Shown piece after piece: positions 17,339 to 26,176 of a stretch of DNA of 64,000 bases. The position numbers were made by a program, and so were the translations under genes. Position 1 is the stretch's first letter. Every line of letters begins with the position of its first letter. Under the pieces are notes generated by a model. It made no database searches. It was not told the origin of the DNA and saw nothing but the letters and a program-made list of their open reading frames with translations. Origin of the DNA: CAYNRA01 sp046293395 (GTDB lineage Bacteria; Bacteroidota; Bacteroidia; Cytophagales; Spirosomataceae). Location of the stretch: the NCBI GenBank assembly GCA_046293395.1, contig JBKBOU010000001.1, forward strand, positions 434,001-498,000, written 5' to 3'.

Positions 17339-18361
17339 TTATGCCCCTAAAATTCCACTGACCAGTTCCCTATACACTTCTTTCTCCGTCCGGCTGCCCG
17401 CATCAATTCCTTTCGAATATCCATCTATTTCTCGAATCACACCAATACTGTACATACACGCTTGCAAACTAAATTTCCGTGCTGCATTTTTGTAGTCCTT
17501 GAGAAAATACGGATTGACACCAAGTTTTGAAGCAAGTTCTGAATCACTGCTCCCTTGCGACCGATGCAATAAAATCAACTTGCTAAAAAAGGTAAATAAA
17601 ACAATCACAAATGGCTGAATTGGGTAATTTTTCGGGTCTCGGCTGAAAAATTCTACAATTTGAAAAGATTTAAACGCGTCCTTCTCTGTCAGTGCCTTTT
17701 GAAGCTCAAAATAATTAAACTCTTTACTTATCCCAATGTATTTCTCGACAACCTCTACCGTAATTGGTTCACCAATTGCTAAATTTACAATGGCCTTGTC
17801 CAATTCATTCGTCAAATTTTTCAAATTTGCACCCAAGTGATTAACGAGCAACTTCACAGCATCCCCTTCCAATCCTACTCCCTTTGCTTTGCAATAATCC
17901 AATATAAAACCGGGCAATTCATTCTCATAAAGTGGCTTAGAGGCAAAAACGACACCCATTTTGTGTGCTAATTTCAACCATGCCTTGCGTTCATCCAATG
18001 GCTTGCTGGCTTGTAAAATCAAACATGTCGTATTCGTTGCTTGGGAAATATACTTTTCCAATAATTGTGTAGCTTCTTTTTGACCTATATCTTGAATCCC
18101 CTGCGCTTCCTTGACCCATACAATTTGCTTTTCCGCCATCATCGGAAATTGCCGACATTTAGAAACGATAGCCCCAACGGATACATCTGGCCCATGTAAC
18201 GTCCATAAATTAAACTCTTTATCTGCTGCCGACAAACCTGAATCTACGACTTTTTTAGCAATCACATCACTAAAATATCCTTCCGCCCCGTGTAAAACAT
18301 ATATAGGAGCAATGGTTGACGCTTTTATTTGCTTGAGAACATCATGTATTTTTTGACTCAT
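17339..18361 (-). CDS. holA: DNA polymerase III delta subunit
   Basis: 340 residues, usual length. It carries the HolA pattern: N-terminal 'IAPIYVLHGAEGYFSD', 'LWTLHGPDVSVGAIVSKCRQFPMMAEKQIVWV', then a helical AAA+ lid ('LKNLTNELDKAIVNL') and C-terminal helical collar ('FFSRDPKNYPIQPFVIVLF', 'KLGVNPYFLKDY'). Delta is the wrench that opens the beta clamp during loading. Its start overlaps the end of the ACP phosphodiesterase gene by 20 bp, and it is last in the phoH-to-holA run. Confidence 0.92.
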   Translation of the reverse strand: MSQKIHDVLKQIKASTIAPIYVLHGAEGYFSDVIAKKVVDSGLSAADKEFNLWTLHGPDVSVGAIVSKCRQFPMMAEKQIVWVKEAQGIQDIGQKEATQLLEKYISQATNTTCLILQASKPLDERKAWLKLAHKMGVVFASKPLYENELPGFILDYCKAKGVGLEGDAVKLLVNHLGANLKNLTNELDKAIVNLAIGEPITVEVVEKYIGISKEFNYFELQKALTEKDAFKSFQIVEFFSRDPKNYPIQPFVIVLFTFFSKLILLHRSQGSSDSELASKLGVNPYFLKDYKNAARKFSLQACMYSIGVIREIDGYSKGIDAGSRTEKEVYRELVSGILGA

Positions 18362-18971
18362 AGGGTATAAACTCGTTCATTAAATATTCAGTACAAAATT
18401 CTTGAAGCTGGGGATAATAACATAAAAACAAAGACGTAATTTCTTGTTCATTGGCACGAAAAACAGAAAAAACAGATTCAAAAGAAGGTTTCAAAGTCAA
18501 TCTTCGACTAATACCCGCCAAAGCCATCTGAATTCCTTCTTCTGACTTGTATTGTGGCAGCCATTTGTGAAGAAGAAGCGACTGCACCACTTTTTCCATA
18601 CGTTCCGGATAAAAAGAAGTATATTTCGGGAGAATTGTATAAATATTTTCTGCAAAAGTATCCAAATCAACAGACCTCGTGTATAGTTTATCCCAATGAT
18701 TTGCCAAGAGATAATCAAACAAAACATCCGTAACGATAGACGCAAACTTGCCTTGACTAGGCGCAAAGTATGCAGCAACTTCCGACACAAAAGGATGTGT
18801 ATCTGTAAAATTATCTATTTTTCGGTGCAGAAGAATTCCTTTCTGTATTCCAACAGGTAACGAAGTGAACCGATTGTGCGTAAGCTGCCCTTTGATGAAA
18901 TCACCCATGAAATTACCAATCAGAACATCAGGTTCGTCGCCTGATAAAGCCAAATGTGCTAAATAGTTCAT
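18342..18971 (-). CDS. acpH: Acyl-carrier-protein phosphodiesterase-like protein (AcpH/DUF479 family)
   Basis: 209 residues. Begins 'MNYLAHLALSGDEPDVLIGNFMGDFIKG', with the HD-like 'NYLAH', 'GNFMGDF', 'GILLHRKIDNFTDTHP' and 'VTDVLFDYLLANHW' motifs of the AcpH family (motifs split here for brevity). AcpH removes the 4'-phosphopantetheine arm from ACP. The start is 3 bp after the deaminase stop, and the end overlaps holA. The family call is firm. Whether this member hydrolyses holo-ACP is inferred from family. Confidence 0.85.
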   Translation of the reverse strand: MNYLAHLALSGDEPDVLIGNFMGDFIKGQLTHNRFTSLPVGIQKGILLHRKIDNFTDTHPFVSEVAAYFAPSQGKFASIVTDVLFDYLLANHWDKLYTRSVDLDTFAENIYTILPKYTSFYPERMEKVVQSLLLHKWLPQYKSEEGIQMALAGISRRLTLKPSFESVFSVFRANEQEITSLFLCYYPQLQEFCTEYLMNEFIPYESKNT

Positions 18972-18974
18972 GCA

Positions 18975-19448
18975 TTAATCAGGTAAAATAGAGGCATATT
19001 GAACAACCTCTACGCCAAATTTTTGCAAAAAAGCAACACCCTCGTCAATTTCCAATCCTTTGTATTGCGCATACGAGTGCAAATAAACTACCTTTTTGAT
19101 TTTCATCGTATAGATAACCCGCGCACACGCGATACATGGCGAAAGTGTGACATATAAGGTGGAACCCTCCACTTTACTCCCATTTTTCACAGCGTAAAGA
19201 ATGGCATTTTGTTCCGCATGAAGTGCCAAAGAGCAACTACCTTTGGAGTCTTTCGGACAGCCCGCCTCACCAAACTCAATATCACAATTGTGCGTCTCTG
19301 CCGGTGGGCCGTTGTATCCAATAGAAATAATGCGGGTTTCATTGGTTAGCACAGCACCGACTTGCGCACGAACACAATGTGAGCGAAGTGCTAGGTTTTG
19401 TGCTAATTCCATGAAAATGGTATCAAAGCGAGGTTTTGATCGTAACAT
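18975..19448 (-). CDS. dCMP/CMP deaminase family protein
   Basis: 157 residues from ATG 19448 ('MLRSKPRFDTIFMELAQ'). A longer frame to 19532 would run back into the M43 protease gene and looks unrelated. Zinc ligands are in HAEQNA and in the 'SPCIACAR' (PCxxC) motif; the Glu of HAE is the proton shuttle. 'AQVGAVLTNETRIISIGYNG' and 'CSLALHAE' fit deoxycytidylate deaminases, which make dUMP for thymidylate synthesis; a ComE-like subgroup has the same layout. It starts 10 bp after the protease stop and is followed 3 bp later by acpH. Confidence 0.85.
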   Translation of the reverse strand: MLRSKPRFDTIFMELAQNLALRSHCVRAQVGAVLTNETRIISIGYNGPPAETHNCDIEFGEAGCPKDSKGSCSLALHAEQNAILYAVKNGSKVEGSTLYVTLSPCIACARVIYTMKIKKVVYLHSYAQYKGLEIDEGVAFLQKFGVEVVQYASILPD

Positions 19449-19458
19449 AAGGCAAATA

Positions 19459-20733
19459 CTAGAAAATAAGGATGCGTTTAGAAATGATTTGTTCGCCAAT
19501 CTCCCACTGACAAATAATGACGCCTTCCTCACGCCAAGACACTGGATAACGCGAAGGACGCCAAAAAATACTTGGTGATTGATTAAATTTTTCCTCTTGA
19601 ATCAGTTGTCCAACGGAATTATAAAAGCGTAACGTAAAATCTTGATAACCTGGAACCAATAACTGAATCGCCAATGTCTCCAAACTCCCTGGATTATTCA
19701 AAACAATCATTTCAGGATTTTCGACCAATTGATTAGCCAGCAGGCTATTGTCCACCAATCTTTTTCTTCTCTCAGACAATTCCAAAACAAGCCGAAGTCT
19801 GTCTCGTTGTCCTGGAGTAAACGTATTCATACAGGAGTCAGGCGTATAATCCATGAAATTTTCCGTCATATTTAGGGTTCGCGTTCCGTCACAAAAAGAA
19901 AAAGTAGGGCGACAGAATAAAGTTTGATTAGGTGACTCTGTTGGTGGCGTATCTTCTACGAAATCTGTTCCACAAAATTGGTCTCCCCAAGTATGAATCA
20001 AGCCAAGCCAATGGCCGACTTCATGCGTAAGTGTACGCCCATACCCGTAAAATTCATCTGAAACAGTACCGATTTGTTTACCAAAAACCGTATGATCGAT
20101 AATCACGCCATCAATGCGTGCATCTACATCCTCCACTTCTAAACCTTCCAAATCTCCGCCAGGAAATTCACCAAGGCCAATGTAATTATTCTTTAATTTC
20201 GTTACCCAAATGTTCAGGTAGCGGCTGCTGTCCCAATAACTGAGCGCAGATAAGGTGAAGTTATCATCAAAAACATCGAATGTTTTTTGGGGAGAAAAAA
20301 CCCGCTGAATACCAGACGTTGGGAAGCCATCGGGGTCTTTGGTGGCAAGGTAAAACTCTATTTTTGTATCGACACCTTGCGTTGATTTGGTTTGACCGTA
20401 CAACAGCATTTGGTTTCGATAGTCGTCGTTCAAAACTTTTATCTGAGACAAGATTTGCGCATCACTGATATTCCCACTTTCAGGAAGTCCGATTAAGCGA
20501 GATACCTCCGAGTGAATTACATGTACAACGACGGGAATCCGAATGAGTGTAGTTGAATCTAAGGAACGCTCTGATTGGTGGCGAAGCAAAAAACGTTCAA
20601 ACTGACTATACTTTTCCCATGTTTTAGGCGTATCTTTCTGCCCAACAGCACAAATTCTGCGTTGTTGGGCGGAAAGCGAAGAGTAAATAAAGAAAAGAAA
20701 ATAGACTACATAATTAATCCTCGTGTTGCTCAT
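19459..20733 (-). CDS. Secreted M43 (pappalysin-type) zinc metalloprotease with type IX secretion tail
   Basis: 424 residues. Signal peptide (cleavage near SLSAQ, residue ~22), a propeptide-like segment, then the M43 catalytic domain. The metzincin motif HEVGHWLGLIH runs from 237 to 247 (zinc ligands H237, H241, H247; catalytic E238), followed by the Met-turn 'ENFMDYT' and the 'C...F.EDTP' cysteine pattern of the family. The final ~75 residues (about 350-424: 'LRFYNSVGQLIQEEKF ... QIISKRILIF') fit a type-A C-terminal sorting domain of the type IX system, so surface display or release is expected. It sits oddly inside a housekeeping run; its start overlaps the 3' end of phoH by 20 bp. Confidence 0.87.
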   Translation of the reverse strand: MSNTRINYVVYFLFFIYSSLSAQQRRICAVGQKDTPKTWEKYSQFERFLLRHQSERSLDSTTLIRIPVVVHVIHSEVSRLIGLPESGNISDAQILSQIKVLNDDYRNQMLLYGQTKSTQGVDTKIEFYLATKDPDGFPTSGIQRVFSPQKTFDVFDDNFTLSALSYWDSSRYLNIWVTKLKNNYIGLGEFPGGDLEGLEVEDVDARIDGVIIDHTVFGKQIGTVSDEFYGYGRTLTHEVGHWLGLIHTWGDQFCGTDFVEDTPPTESPNQTLFCRPTFSFCDGTRTLNMTENFMDYTPDSCMNTFTPGQRDRLRLVLELSERRKRLVDNSLLANQLVENPEMIVLNNPGSLETLAIQLLVPGYQDFTLRFYNSVGQLIQEEKFNQSPSIFWRPSRYPVSWREEGVIICQWEIGEQIISKRILIF

Positions 20734-21661
20734 ACGCTTTTAGAATTTCGCGAACAAGTGGATGCCGAACTACATCCCTTCCATCAAGTTCTATGAATTT
20801 AATACCAGCCACTTTGTAGAGCTTTTCCTCTGCATCGACCAATCCAGACTTTTGCTTTTTAGGTAAGTCAATTTGTGTTTTATCTCCTGTAATGATAATT
20901 TTTGAAGTGGGTCCCATTCGAGTTAAAAACATCTTCAGCTGCATGGGCGTCGTATTTTGCGCTTCATCCAACAAAATAAAGGCATTATTTAGGGTTCTTC
21001 CACGCATGTAAGCAAGGGGGGCAATTTCAATCGTATTTTTTTCGATGTATCCCTTCAACTTCTCCGAATGAATCATATCCTCCAAAGCATCGTAAATCGG
21101 CCGAAGATAAGGGTCAATTTTTTCTTTTAAATCTCCTGGTAAAAAGCCCAAATTCTCCCCAGCTTCAACGGCAGGGCGAGTAATAATTATTTTTTTTACC
21201 TGTCTATTTTTCAATGCTTGAACTGCCAATGCAACGGCAGTGTAGGTTTTTCCGGTTCCGGCGGGACCAATCGCAAAAACAATATCGTGTGTTTGCGCTG
21301 CCTCGAGCATCTTTCGTTGGTTTGCTGTTTTCGCTTTGATGACCTGGCCTTTATTCCCATGCAAAATAATATCAGCATCATTTACCGCTTTTGACATGGC
21401 TCCCTCCACGTCATTTTGAACATATTGTCGAACCTGCTCTTCTGTGATATGTGTATATTTTAACAAATGAGCTATGATTTGCTGGATGATTACCTCCACG
21501 CTTTCCACTTCTTCCTCTGTTCCTTTCACCACAATTTCGTCACCTCTTGCCACCATCACCAACTGAGGGAACGCATCCGCAATCAGTTTGATATGTCTAT
21601 TTTGCACGCCTACAAAGTCCAATAATGGAACATCTTCAAGTAAGAATCTTTTTTCTGTCAA
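20714..21661 (-). CDS. phoH: PhoH family ATPase
   Basis: 315 residues. An N-terminal KH-like region (1-110) precedes the P-loop core, with Walker A 'GPAGTGKTYTA', Walker B/DExx 'ILLDEAQNT', 'ITGDKTQIDLP' and an arginine-rich C-terminal motif ('GRDVVRHPLV'). This is the PhoH-like (PhoL) family of cytoplasmic ATPases linked to RNA metabolism; E. coli phoH is phosphate-regulated, but PhoL-type copies usually are not. First gene of the packed minus-strand run that ends with holA. Confidence 0.9.
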   Translation of the reverse strand: MTEKRFLLEDVPLLDFVGVQNRHIKLIADAFPQLVMVARGDEIVVKGTEEEVESVEVIIQQIIAHLLKYTHITEEQVRQYVQNDVEGAMSKAVNDADIILHGNKGQVIKAKTANQRKMLEAAQTHDIVFAIGPAGTGKTYTAVALAVQALKNRQVKKIIITRPAVEAGENLGFLPGDLKEKIDPYLRPIYDALEDMIHSEKLKGYIEKNTIEIAPLAYMRGRTLNNAFILLDEAQNTTPMQLKMFLTRMGPTSKIIITGDKTQIDLPKKQKSGLVDAEEKLYKVAGIKFIELDGRDVVRHPLVREILKAYEQHED

Positions 21662-21884
21662 GGGATTTAAGTGTATAGATTTTGTAAATAATGAATGATT
21701 TGAGTTCTAAATAATCACATTTATCTCAAAATACCTAATTTTAAAGTGAGGCAATTTGTTTCAATTTATCTGTAAAAATCTCGCTCTAGCAATACATTGA
21801 TAGTCATGACATTAAAGAGTCACTCATTTTTTGACCTTTTTTTATGTTGGAAAAAAATGCAATTTTGTGTAATCGTTAAAAATT

Positions 21885-23489
21885 ATGGATAAACCCGCAT
21901 CAAATTCACCACGAACGCCCAAAGCTGTCCCGACAAAAAACCTGTGGCTCGACAACATCCGTTCGGAACAAGGCAAACTCCCTCCACAAGCTTTGGAAAT
22001 GGAAGCTGCTGTGTTAGGCGCACTTATGATTGAAAAAGAAGCCTTGACTGCCGTGGTGGACATTTTAACTCCAGAAACTTTTTACAGAGATAGCCACCAA
22101 CGCATTTACCGCGCTATCTTGCAACTCTTCTCCAAGTCTGAACCCATCGATGTTTTGACAGTCATGAATCAGTTGCTTTCCACTGGCGATTTGGAACAAG
22201 TAGGTGGTGGTCATTACCTTGCTGAGTTGACTCGAAAGGTGCAGTCCGCCTCCAATATCGAGTTTCATGCACGCATTATCGCGCAAGCTGCCATCAAACG
22301 AGATATGATTGGTGTCGCTTCGTCGATTCTAAAAGATGCGTACGAGGATACCACGGATGTTTTCCAGTTATTAGATAAAACAGAACAAGCATTTTTTGAT
22401 ATTTCTGAACGAAATGTCAAAAAAAACTACCTCGATGCTAGTTCTATCCTCAGACAAACCATTGCTGAACTTGAATCCAAGAAAAATAACAAAGACGGAC
22501 TGACCGGCGTGGCAAGTGGTTTTACTGCATTAGATAGAATAACAGGCGGTTGGCAAAATACCGAATTAGTCATTATTGCAGCACGTCCTGCCATGGGAAA
22601 AACAGCTTTTGTTGTTTCTTCCATGCGAAATGCCGCCATTGACTTCAATATGCCTGTAGCCATTTTTTCTTTGGAGATGTCTTGTAGCCAACTCATGCTT
22701 CGGATGATTTCCGCCGAAGCAGAAATTGATTCAGAAAAACTTCGAAAAGGGACTCTTGAGCCTCACGAATGGCAACAAATGCACAAACGGCTTGACCGGC
22801 TTTCCAAAGCTCCTATATTTATCGACGATACCCCCGCGCTTTCTGTGCTGGAATTACGCGCCAAATGCCGAAGATTAAAAGCACAGCACGACATTCAACT
22901 CATTATCATAGACTATTTGCAGTTGATGTCCGGAGAAACCAGCAACAAAGGCGGAACAGGAAACCGGGAACAGGAAATTGCATCTATTTCTCGGGCACTT
23001 AAAAATCTAGCCAAAGAACTGAATGTACCTGTCATTGCGCTTTCTCAGCTTAGCCGGGCAGTAGAAACGCGTGGAGGCGATAAAAGACCCATGCTTTCAG
23101 ACTTGCGGGAATCTGGTTCTATTGAACAAGATGCTGACATGGTTATGTTTTTATACCGACCTGAATATTACAAAATCACACAAGACGAAGACGGCAACCC
23201 AACCGAAGGCGTAGGCGAAGTCATCATCGCAAAAAATAGAAGTGGTACGGTTGACACAGTCAAGTTAAAATTCATCGGTAAATTTACTAAATTCACTGAT
23301 TTAGATGGTTTTTACAGACCCAATGCAGACACGTTTCCGTCCAATTCTTCTAGGAATCCGACAGAATCAATTCGTGATTTTGAGCGTGCATCTCCGCCAG
23401 GTGGTGCAGTCACATTTGGAAGTAAAGCAAATAGCCGACCGGAAGAACCACTTTCTCCTCCGACTAACGAAGAAGAATATCCCTTTTAA
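21885..23489 (+). CDS. dnaB: Replicative DNA helicase DnaB
   Basis: 534 residues, no intein. The N-terminal primase-interacting domain (about 30-135, starting 'LPPQALEMEAAVLGALM') is linked to the RecA-like core with Walker A 'ARPAMGKTAF', Walker B 'LIIIDYLQLM', and 'SQLSRAVETRGGDKRPMLSDLRESGSIEQDAD' signature pieces (SQLSR, DLRESG). The C-terminal tail is long and Ser/Pro-rich, as in other Bacteroidota. It is the hexameric helicase of the fork. Divergent from phoH across a 223-bp region in which I found no full consensus promoter. Ends at a very strong terminator. Confidence 0.96.
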   Translation: MDKPASNSPRTPKAVPTKNLWLDNIRSEQGKLPPQALEMEAAVLGALMIEKEALTAVVDILTPETFYRDSHQRIYRAILQLFSKSEPIDVLTVMNQLLSTGDLEQVGGGHYLAELTRKVQSASNIEFHARIIAQAAIKRDMIGVASSILKDAYEDTTDVFQLLDKTEQAFFDISERNVKKNYLDASSILRQTIAELESKKNNKDGLTGVASGFTALDRITGGWQNTELVIIAARPAMGKTAFVVSSMRNAAIDFNMPVAIFSLEMSCSQLMLRMISAEAEIDSEKLRKGTLEPHEWQQMHKRLDRLSKAPIFIDDTPALSVLELRAKCRRLKAQHDIQLIIIDYLQLMSGETSNKGGTGNREQEIASISRALKNLAKELNVPVIALSQLSRAVETRGGDKRPMLSDLRESGSIEQDADMVMFLYRPEYYKITQDEDGNPTEGVGEVIIAKNRSGTVDTVKLKFIGKFTKFTDLDGFYRPNADTFPSNSSRNPTESIRDFERASPPGGAVTFGSKANSRPEEPLSPPTNEEEYPF

Positions 23490-23491
23490 AA

Positions 23492-23530
23492 ACGAAAAAA
23501 GACTTGCTGGTTTAGCAAGTCTTTTTTCGT
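23492..23530. terminator. Bidirectional terminator of dnaB and rlmD
   Basis: A 17-bp perfect stem (ACGAAAAAAGACTTGCT and its complement) with a 5-base loop GGTTT. T runs occur in both directions, placed exactly between the two convergent stops. Confidence 0.9.
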
Positions 23531-23547
23531 AAGATAACTTCATTTCA

Positions 23548-24960
23548 TTATTTACGAAGAAGGGAAACCACATTTTCGACATGATGCGTATGTGGGAACA
23601 TATCCACAGGTTGTACCTTTTGAACTTCGTATCGGTGCATTAAAAGTGCCAAATCACGTGCTTGGGTAGCCGGATTACAGCTAACATATACAATACGCTC
23701 TGGATTTGCAGCCAAAATTACGTCAATCACTTCCTTATCCATTCCAGCGCGTGGTGGGTCTGTAATGATTACATTGGGAGCGCCGTGTTGTTGAATGAAC
23801 GCTTCGGTTAATATTTTTTTCATATCACCGGCATAGAAATCCGTATTTTCAATACCATTCACGGAGGAATTAACGAAGGCATCTTTGATTGCCTCTTCAA
23901 CGTATTCAATCCCAATCACTTTACGGGCTTGTTTAGCTACAAAATTCGCGATAGTTCCTGTTCCTGTATATAAATCGTAAACGAGATCCGTGGACTTAAT
24001 TTCAGCTAAGTCACGTGTGATTTTATACAATTCGTAGGCTTGAGTTGGATTTGTTTGATAGAAAGACTTCACACCAATACGAAAAGTGAGGTCTTCCATC
24101 ACTTCTTCTATGTACGGATTTCCTGCATAACATACAGGCAATAAATCCTGATACGAATCGTTTCTTTTCGCGTTAATGAAGTAGTTTAACGAATTAATTT
24201 GAGGAAACTCAGCCAATAAAGCAGCCATGGTCTTTTCGATTTGTTCCATTTCAGGACGTGCAAATTGAACGACGACCATAAGTTGTCCCGTAGTTGCCGT
24301 CCGAATCATGACATTTCGAAAGAAACCTTCGTGTGCAACGTGGTCATAGAAAGGCCAACCAGATGCAAGCGCGAATTTTTCTAGGAAGATACGAATGGCA
24401 TTAGATGGGTCAGGCTGAAGCGAACAATGCGCAATGGGCAGAACCTTGTCAAAGCGTTTCGGTACATGAAAACCAAGGGCATCTTTGGGGAAATCAAGTG
24501 TTTGGGCAATCTCCTCGTTGGTGAGCCATCGACTATTGGAAAAAGTATATTCCAATTTATTTCGATAAAATGTTGTGGCAGCAGAACCGACAATAGGCAA
24601 AACCTCTTGAATGGGTAAATGGCCAATACGAACGAGTTGATCATACACCTGTCTCCATTTTTGAGCAAGCTGCGTTTCGTATGAAATATGCTGCCATTTG
24701 CAACCACCACAAACGCCGAAATGAGCGCAAAAAGGCGCTACACGTTCAGGAGAGAGAGAAATGATTTTTTGAACTGTTCCTTCGGAATAATTCTTTTTCT
24801 TCTGCTTGACGAGCAAGTCCACGACATCACCTGGCGCGACAGTTTGACCATCAATAAAGATTACTTGCCCTTCGTGTTTGGCAAGGCATTTTCCTTCTGC
24901 TGCAAAATCTAGCACGGAAATGGCACTAACTACTTGTTTTTTCTGTTTTCTCATGAACAT
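23548..24960 (-). CDS. rlmD: 23S rRNA m5U methyltransferase RlmD (RumA family)
   Basis: 470 residues. N-terminal TRAM domain (about 12-70). A four-Cys iron-sulphur motif has its first three cysteines in 'CAHFGVCGGCKWQ' and the fourth later ('AHCSLQP'). The SAM-binding methyltransferase core has 'DLYTGTGTIANFVA' and 'TDPPRAGMD', and the catalytic loop is 'YVSCNPATQARD'. RlmD methylates U1939 of 23S rRNA; RlmCD-type enzymes that also modify U747 look alike, so the exact target is inferred. A full promoter stands upstream (24972-25002). Confidence 0.88.
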   Translation of the reverse strand: MFMRKQKKQVVSAISVLDFAAEGKCLAKHEGQVIFIDGQTVAPGDVVDLLVKQKKKNYSEGTVQKIISLSPERVAPFCAHFGVCGGCKWQHISYETQLAQKWRQVYDQLVRIGHLPIQEVLPIVGSAATTFYRNKLEYTFSNSRWLTNEEIAQTLDFPKDALGFHVPKRFDKVLPIAHCSLQPDPSNAIRIFLEKFALASGWPFYDHVAHEGFFRNVMIRTATTGQLMVVVQFARPEMEQIEKTMAALLAEFPQINSLNYFINAKRNDSYQDLLPVCYAGNPYIEEVMEDLTFRIGVKSFYQTNPTQAYELYKITRDLAEIKSTDLVYDLYTGTGTIANFVAKQARKVIGIEYVEEAIKDAFVNSSVNGIENTDFYAGDMKKILTEAFIQQHGAPNVIITDPPRAGMDKEVIDVILAANPERIVYVSCNPATQARDLALLMHRYEVQKVQPVDMFPHTHHVENVVSLLRK

Positions 24961-24971
24961 TCTTTAATCTG

Positions 24972-25002
24972 CAAAGTTAAAACGAAGACGACGCGGTTTC
25001 AA
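24972..25002 (-). promoter_or_regulatory. Promoter of rlmD
   Basis: Minus-strand TTG (25002-25000), 20 bp, TAACTTTG (24979-24972): a full consensus match, 12 bp upstream of the ATG at 24960, giving a very short leader. Confidence 0.7.
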
Positions 25003-25052
25003 GAAAGTACGCGTATTTTTCCAAAACTAATATCCAACAAACCTTAAAAAAC

Positions 25053-25883
25053 ATGTTCAACGGAAAAGTAATTATCATCACAGGAGGTTCATCGGGAATC
25101 GGGAAGGCATTGGCCTTTGAACTCGGCCGTATGGGAGGAAGTATAGTTATTACGGGCCGTAGAGAAAAGGAGTTATTTGATGTGGCACATGCGCTACAAA
25201 TGGAAAATATAAGGGTATTAGCCCTTGTTTCGGACGTGAGTGTCCAATCTAGTACTAAAGATGTTGTTCAACAGACCTTGGAACGGTTTGGACGAATTGA
25301 TGTTCTGATTAATAATGCAGGTATGTCCATGCGTTCTATGTTTGAAGACGTGGATATAGATGCGACCATTCGTCGGCTGATGGATGTCAATTTCATGGGT
25401 GCTGTATATATGACGCAAGCAGCATTGCCTTACATCAAAAGAACGAAAGGATCGATTGTTGGCATATCTTCTATCGCTGGTTTCAGGGGTTTACCCGTTC
25501 GAACGGGATATTCTGCTTCAAAATTTGCGCTAAATGGTTTCTTGGAAGCACTTCGAACAGAAGTCATGCCAGTAGGAGTACATGTATTGACAGCCTGCCC
25601 AGGCTTTACGGCCTCGAATATTCGTTTTACGGCACTAGATAGCCACGGGGGAACGACGGGTTCGACGGTTCGAGACGAAGGCAATATGATGACTTCAGAA
25701 GAAGTAGCCAAACACATTGCCAAGGCTATTTTGGCTAGAAAACGCACTTTGGTACTTACAGCAGAGGGTAAATTAACAGCTTTTTTGAATAAATTTTTTC
25801 CGAAGCTAACCGACAGATTGGTTATTCGTGCATTAGCCAAAGAGAAGGACTCTCCGCTACAAGAATTGGTAAAAGAGTTATAA
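25053..25883 (+). CDS. Short-chain dehydrogenase/reductase
   Basis: 276 residues. Rossmann start 'IITGGSSGIGKALA' (GxxxGxG), 'NNAG' at about 89, catalytic Ser in 'GISSIAG' and YSASK as the Tyr/Lys pair. The C-terminal region 'LTACPGFTASNIRF' then 'EEVAKHIAKAILARKRTLVL' resembles the membrane-associated DHRS7-like/DltE-like SDR group. The substrate cannot be deduced. It is single, between rlmD and the tRNA-Lys pair, and is closed by a terminator. Confidence 0.85.
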   Translation: MFNGKVIIITGGSSGIGKALAFELGRMGGSIVITGRREKELFDVAHALQMENIRVLALVSDVSVQSSTKDVVQQTLERFGRIDVLINNAGMSMRSMFEDVDIDATIRRLMDVNFMGAVYMTQAALPYIKRTKGSIVGISSIAGFRGLPVRTGYSASKFALNGFLEALRTEVMPVGVHVLTACPGFTASNIRFTALDSHGGTTGSTVRDEGNMMTSEEVAKHIAKAILARKRTLVLTAEGKLTAFLNKFFPKLTDRLVIRALAKEKDSPLQELVKEL

Positions 25884-25884
25884 A

Positions 25885-25920
25885 ACAAAAAAGCCTGATT
25901 TGCATCAGGCTTTTTTTTGT
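25885..25920. terminator. Terminator shared by the SDR gene and the tRNA-Lys pair
   Basis: A stem ACAAAAAAGCCTGAT / ATCAGGC plus T/A runs around a TTGC loop; eight T on the plus side. It abuts the 3' end of the distal tRNA-Lys, so it can also end the minus-strand tRNA transcript. Confidence 0.85.
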
Positions 25921-25992
25921 GATCCCGCTGGGATTCGAACCCAGGACCCATACATTAAAAGTGTATTGCTCTACCAGCTGAGCTACGGAATC
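25920..25992 (-). tRNA. tRNA-Lys (TTT), distal copy
   Basis: A 73-nt cloverleaf: acceptor GATTCCG/CGGGATC (one U-G), D-stem GCTC/GAGC, anticodon loop CTTTTAA (TTT), T-arm CTGGG-TTCGAAT-CCCAG, discriminator A; CCA not encoded. Identical to the copy at 26030-26102 and probably processed from the same transcript. Confidence 0.96.
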
Positions 25993-26029
25993 GAACTCTT
26001 TTCCTTCTAAATAATTTCTTCTATCTTTG

Positions 26030-26102
26030 TGATCCCGCTGGGATTCGAACCCAGGACCCATACATTAAAAGTGTATTGCTCTACCAGCTGAGCTACGGAA
26101 TC
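26030..26102 (-). tRNA. tRNA-Lys (TTT), promoter-proximal copy
   Basis: Same sequence and structure as the 25920-25992 gene, 37 bp away. Transcription starts from the consensus promoter at 26171-26140, leaving a leader of about 31 nt. Confidence 0.96.
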
Positions 26103-26139
26103 TTGCATTTTTGATGTTTTTGTCTCTCAAACGCGGATG

Positions 26140-26171
26140 CAAAACTATAGTTAAAAAATTACTAATCCAAA
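26140..26171 (-). promoter_or_regulatory. Promoter of the tRNA-Lys pair
   Basis: Minus-strand TTTG (26171-26168), 20 bp, TAGTTTTG (26147-26140), a full consensus match. It covers codons that a longer frame of the neighbouring TPR gene would use, which supports that gene starting at 26177. Confidence 0.75.
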
Positions 26172-26176
26172 TATTT

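Noticed and set aside
21834..21867. Promoter for dnaB (TTG and CAATTTTG)
   Set aside because: The spacing is 26 bp and the -7 box lacks the TA start, so it does not meet the pattern used for the other calls.
25430..26061. Minus-strand open frames across the tRNA-Lys genes
   Set aside because: They consist of antisense SDR sequence and tRNA sequence read as protein (repeated 'MGPGFESQRDH'), a known false-ORF artefact.
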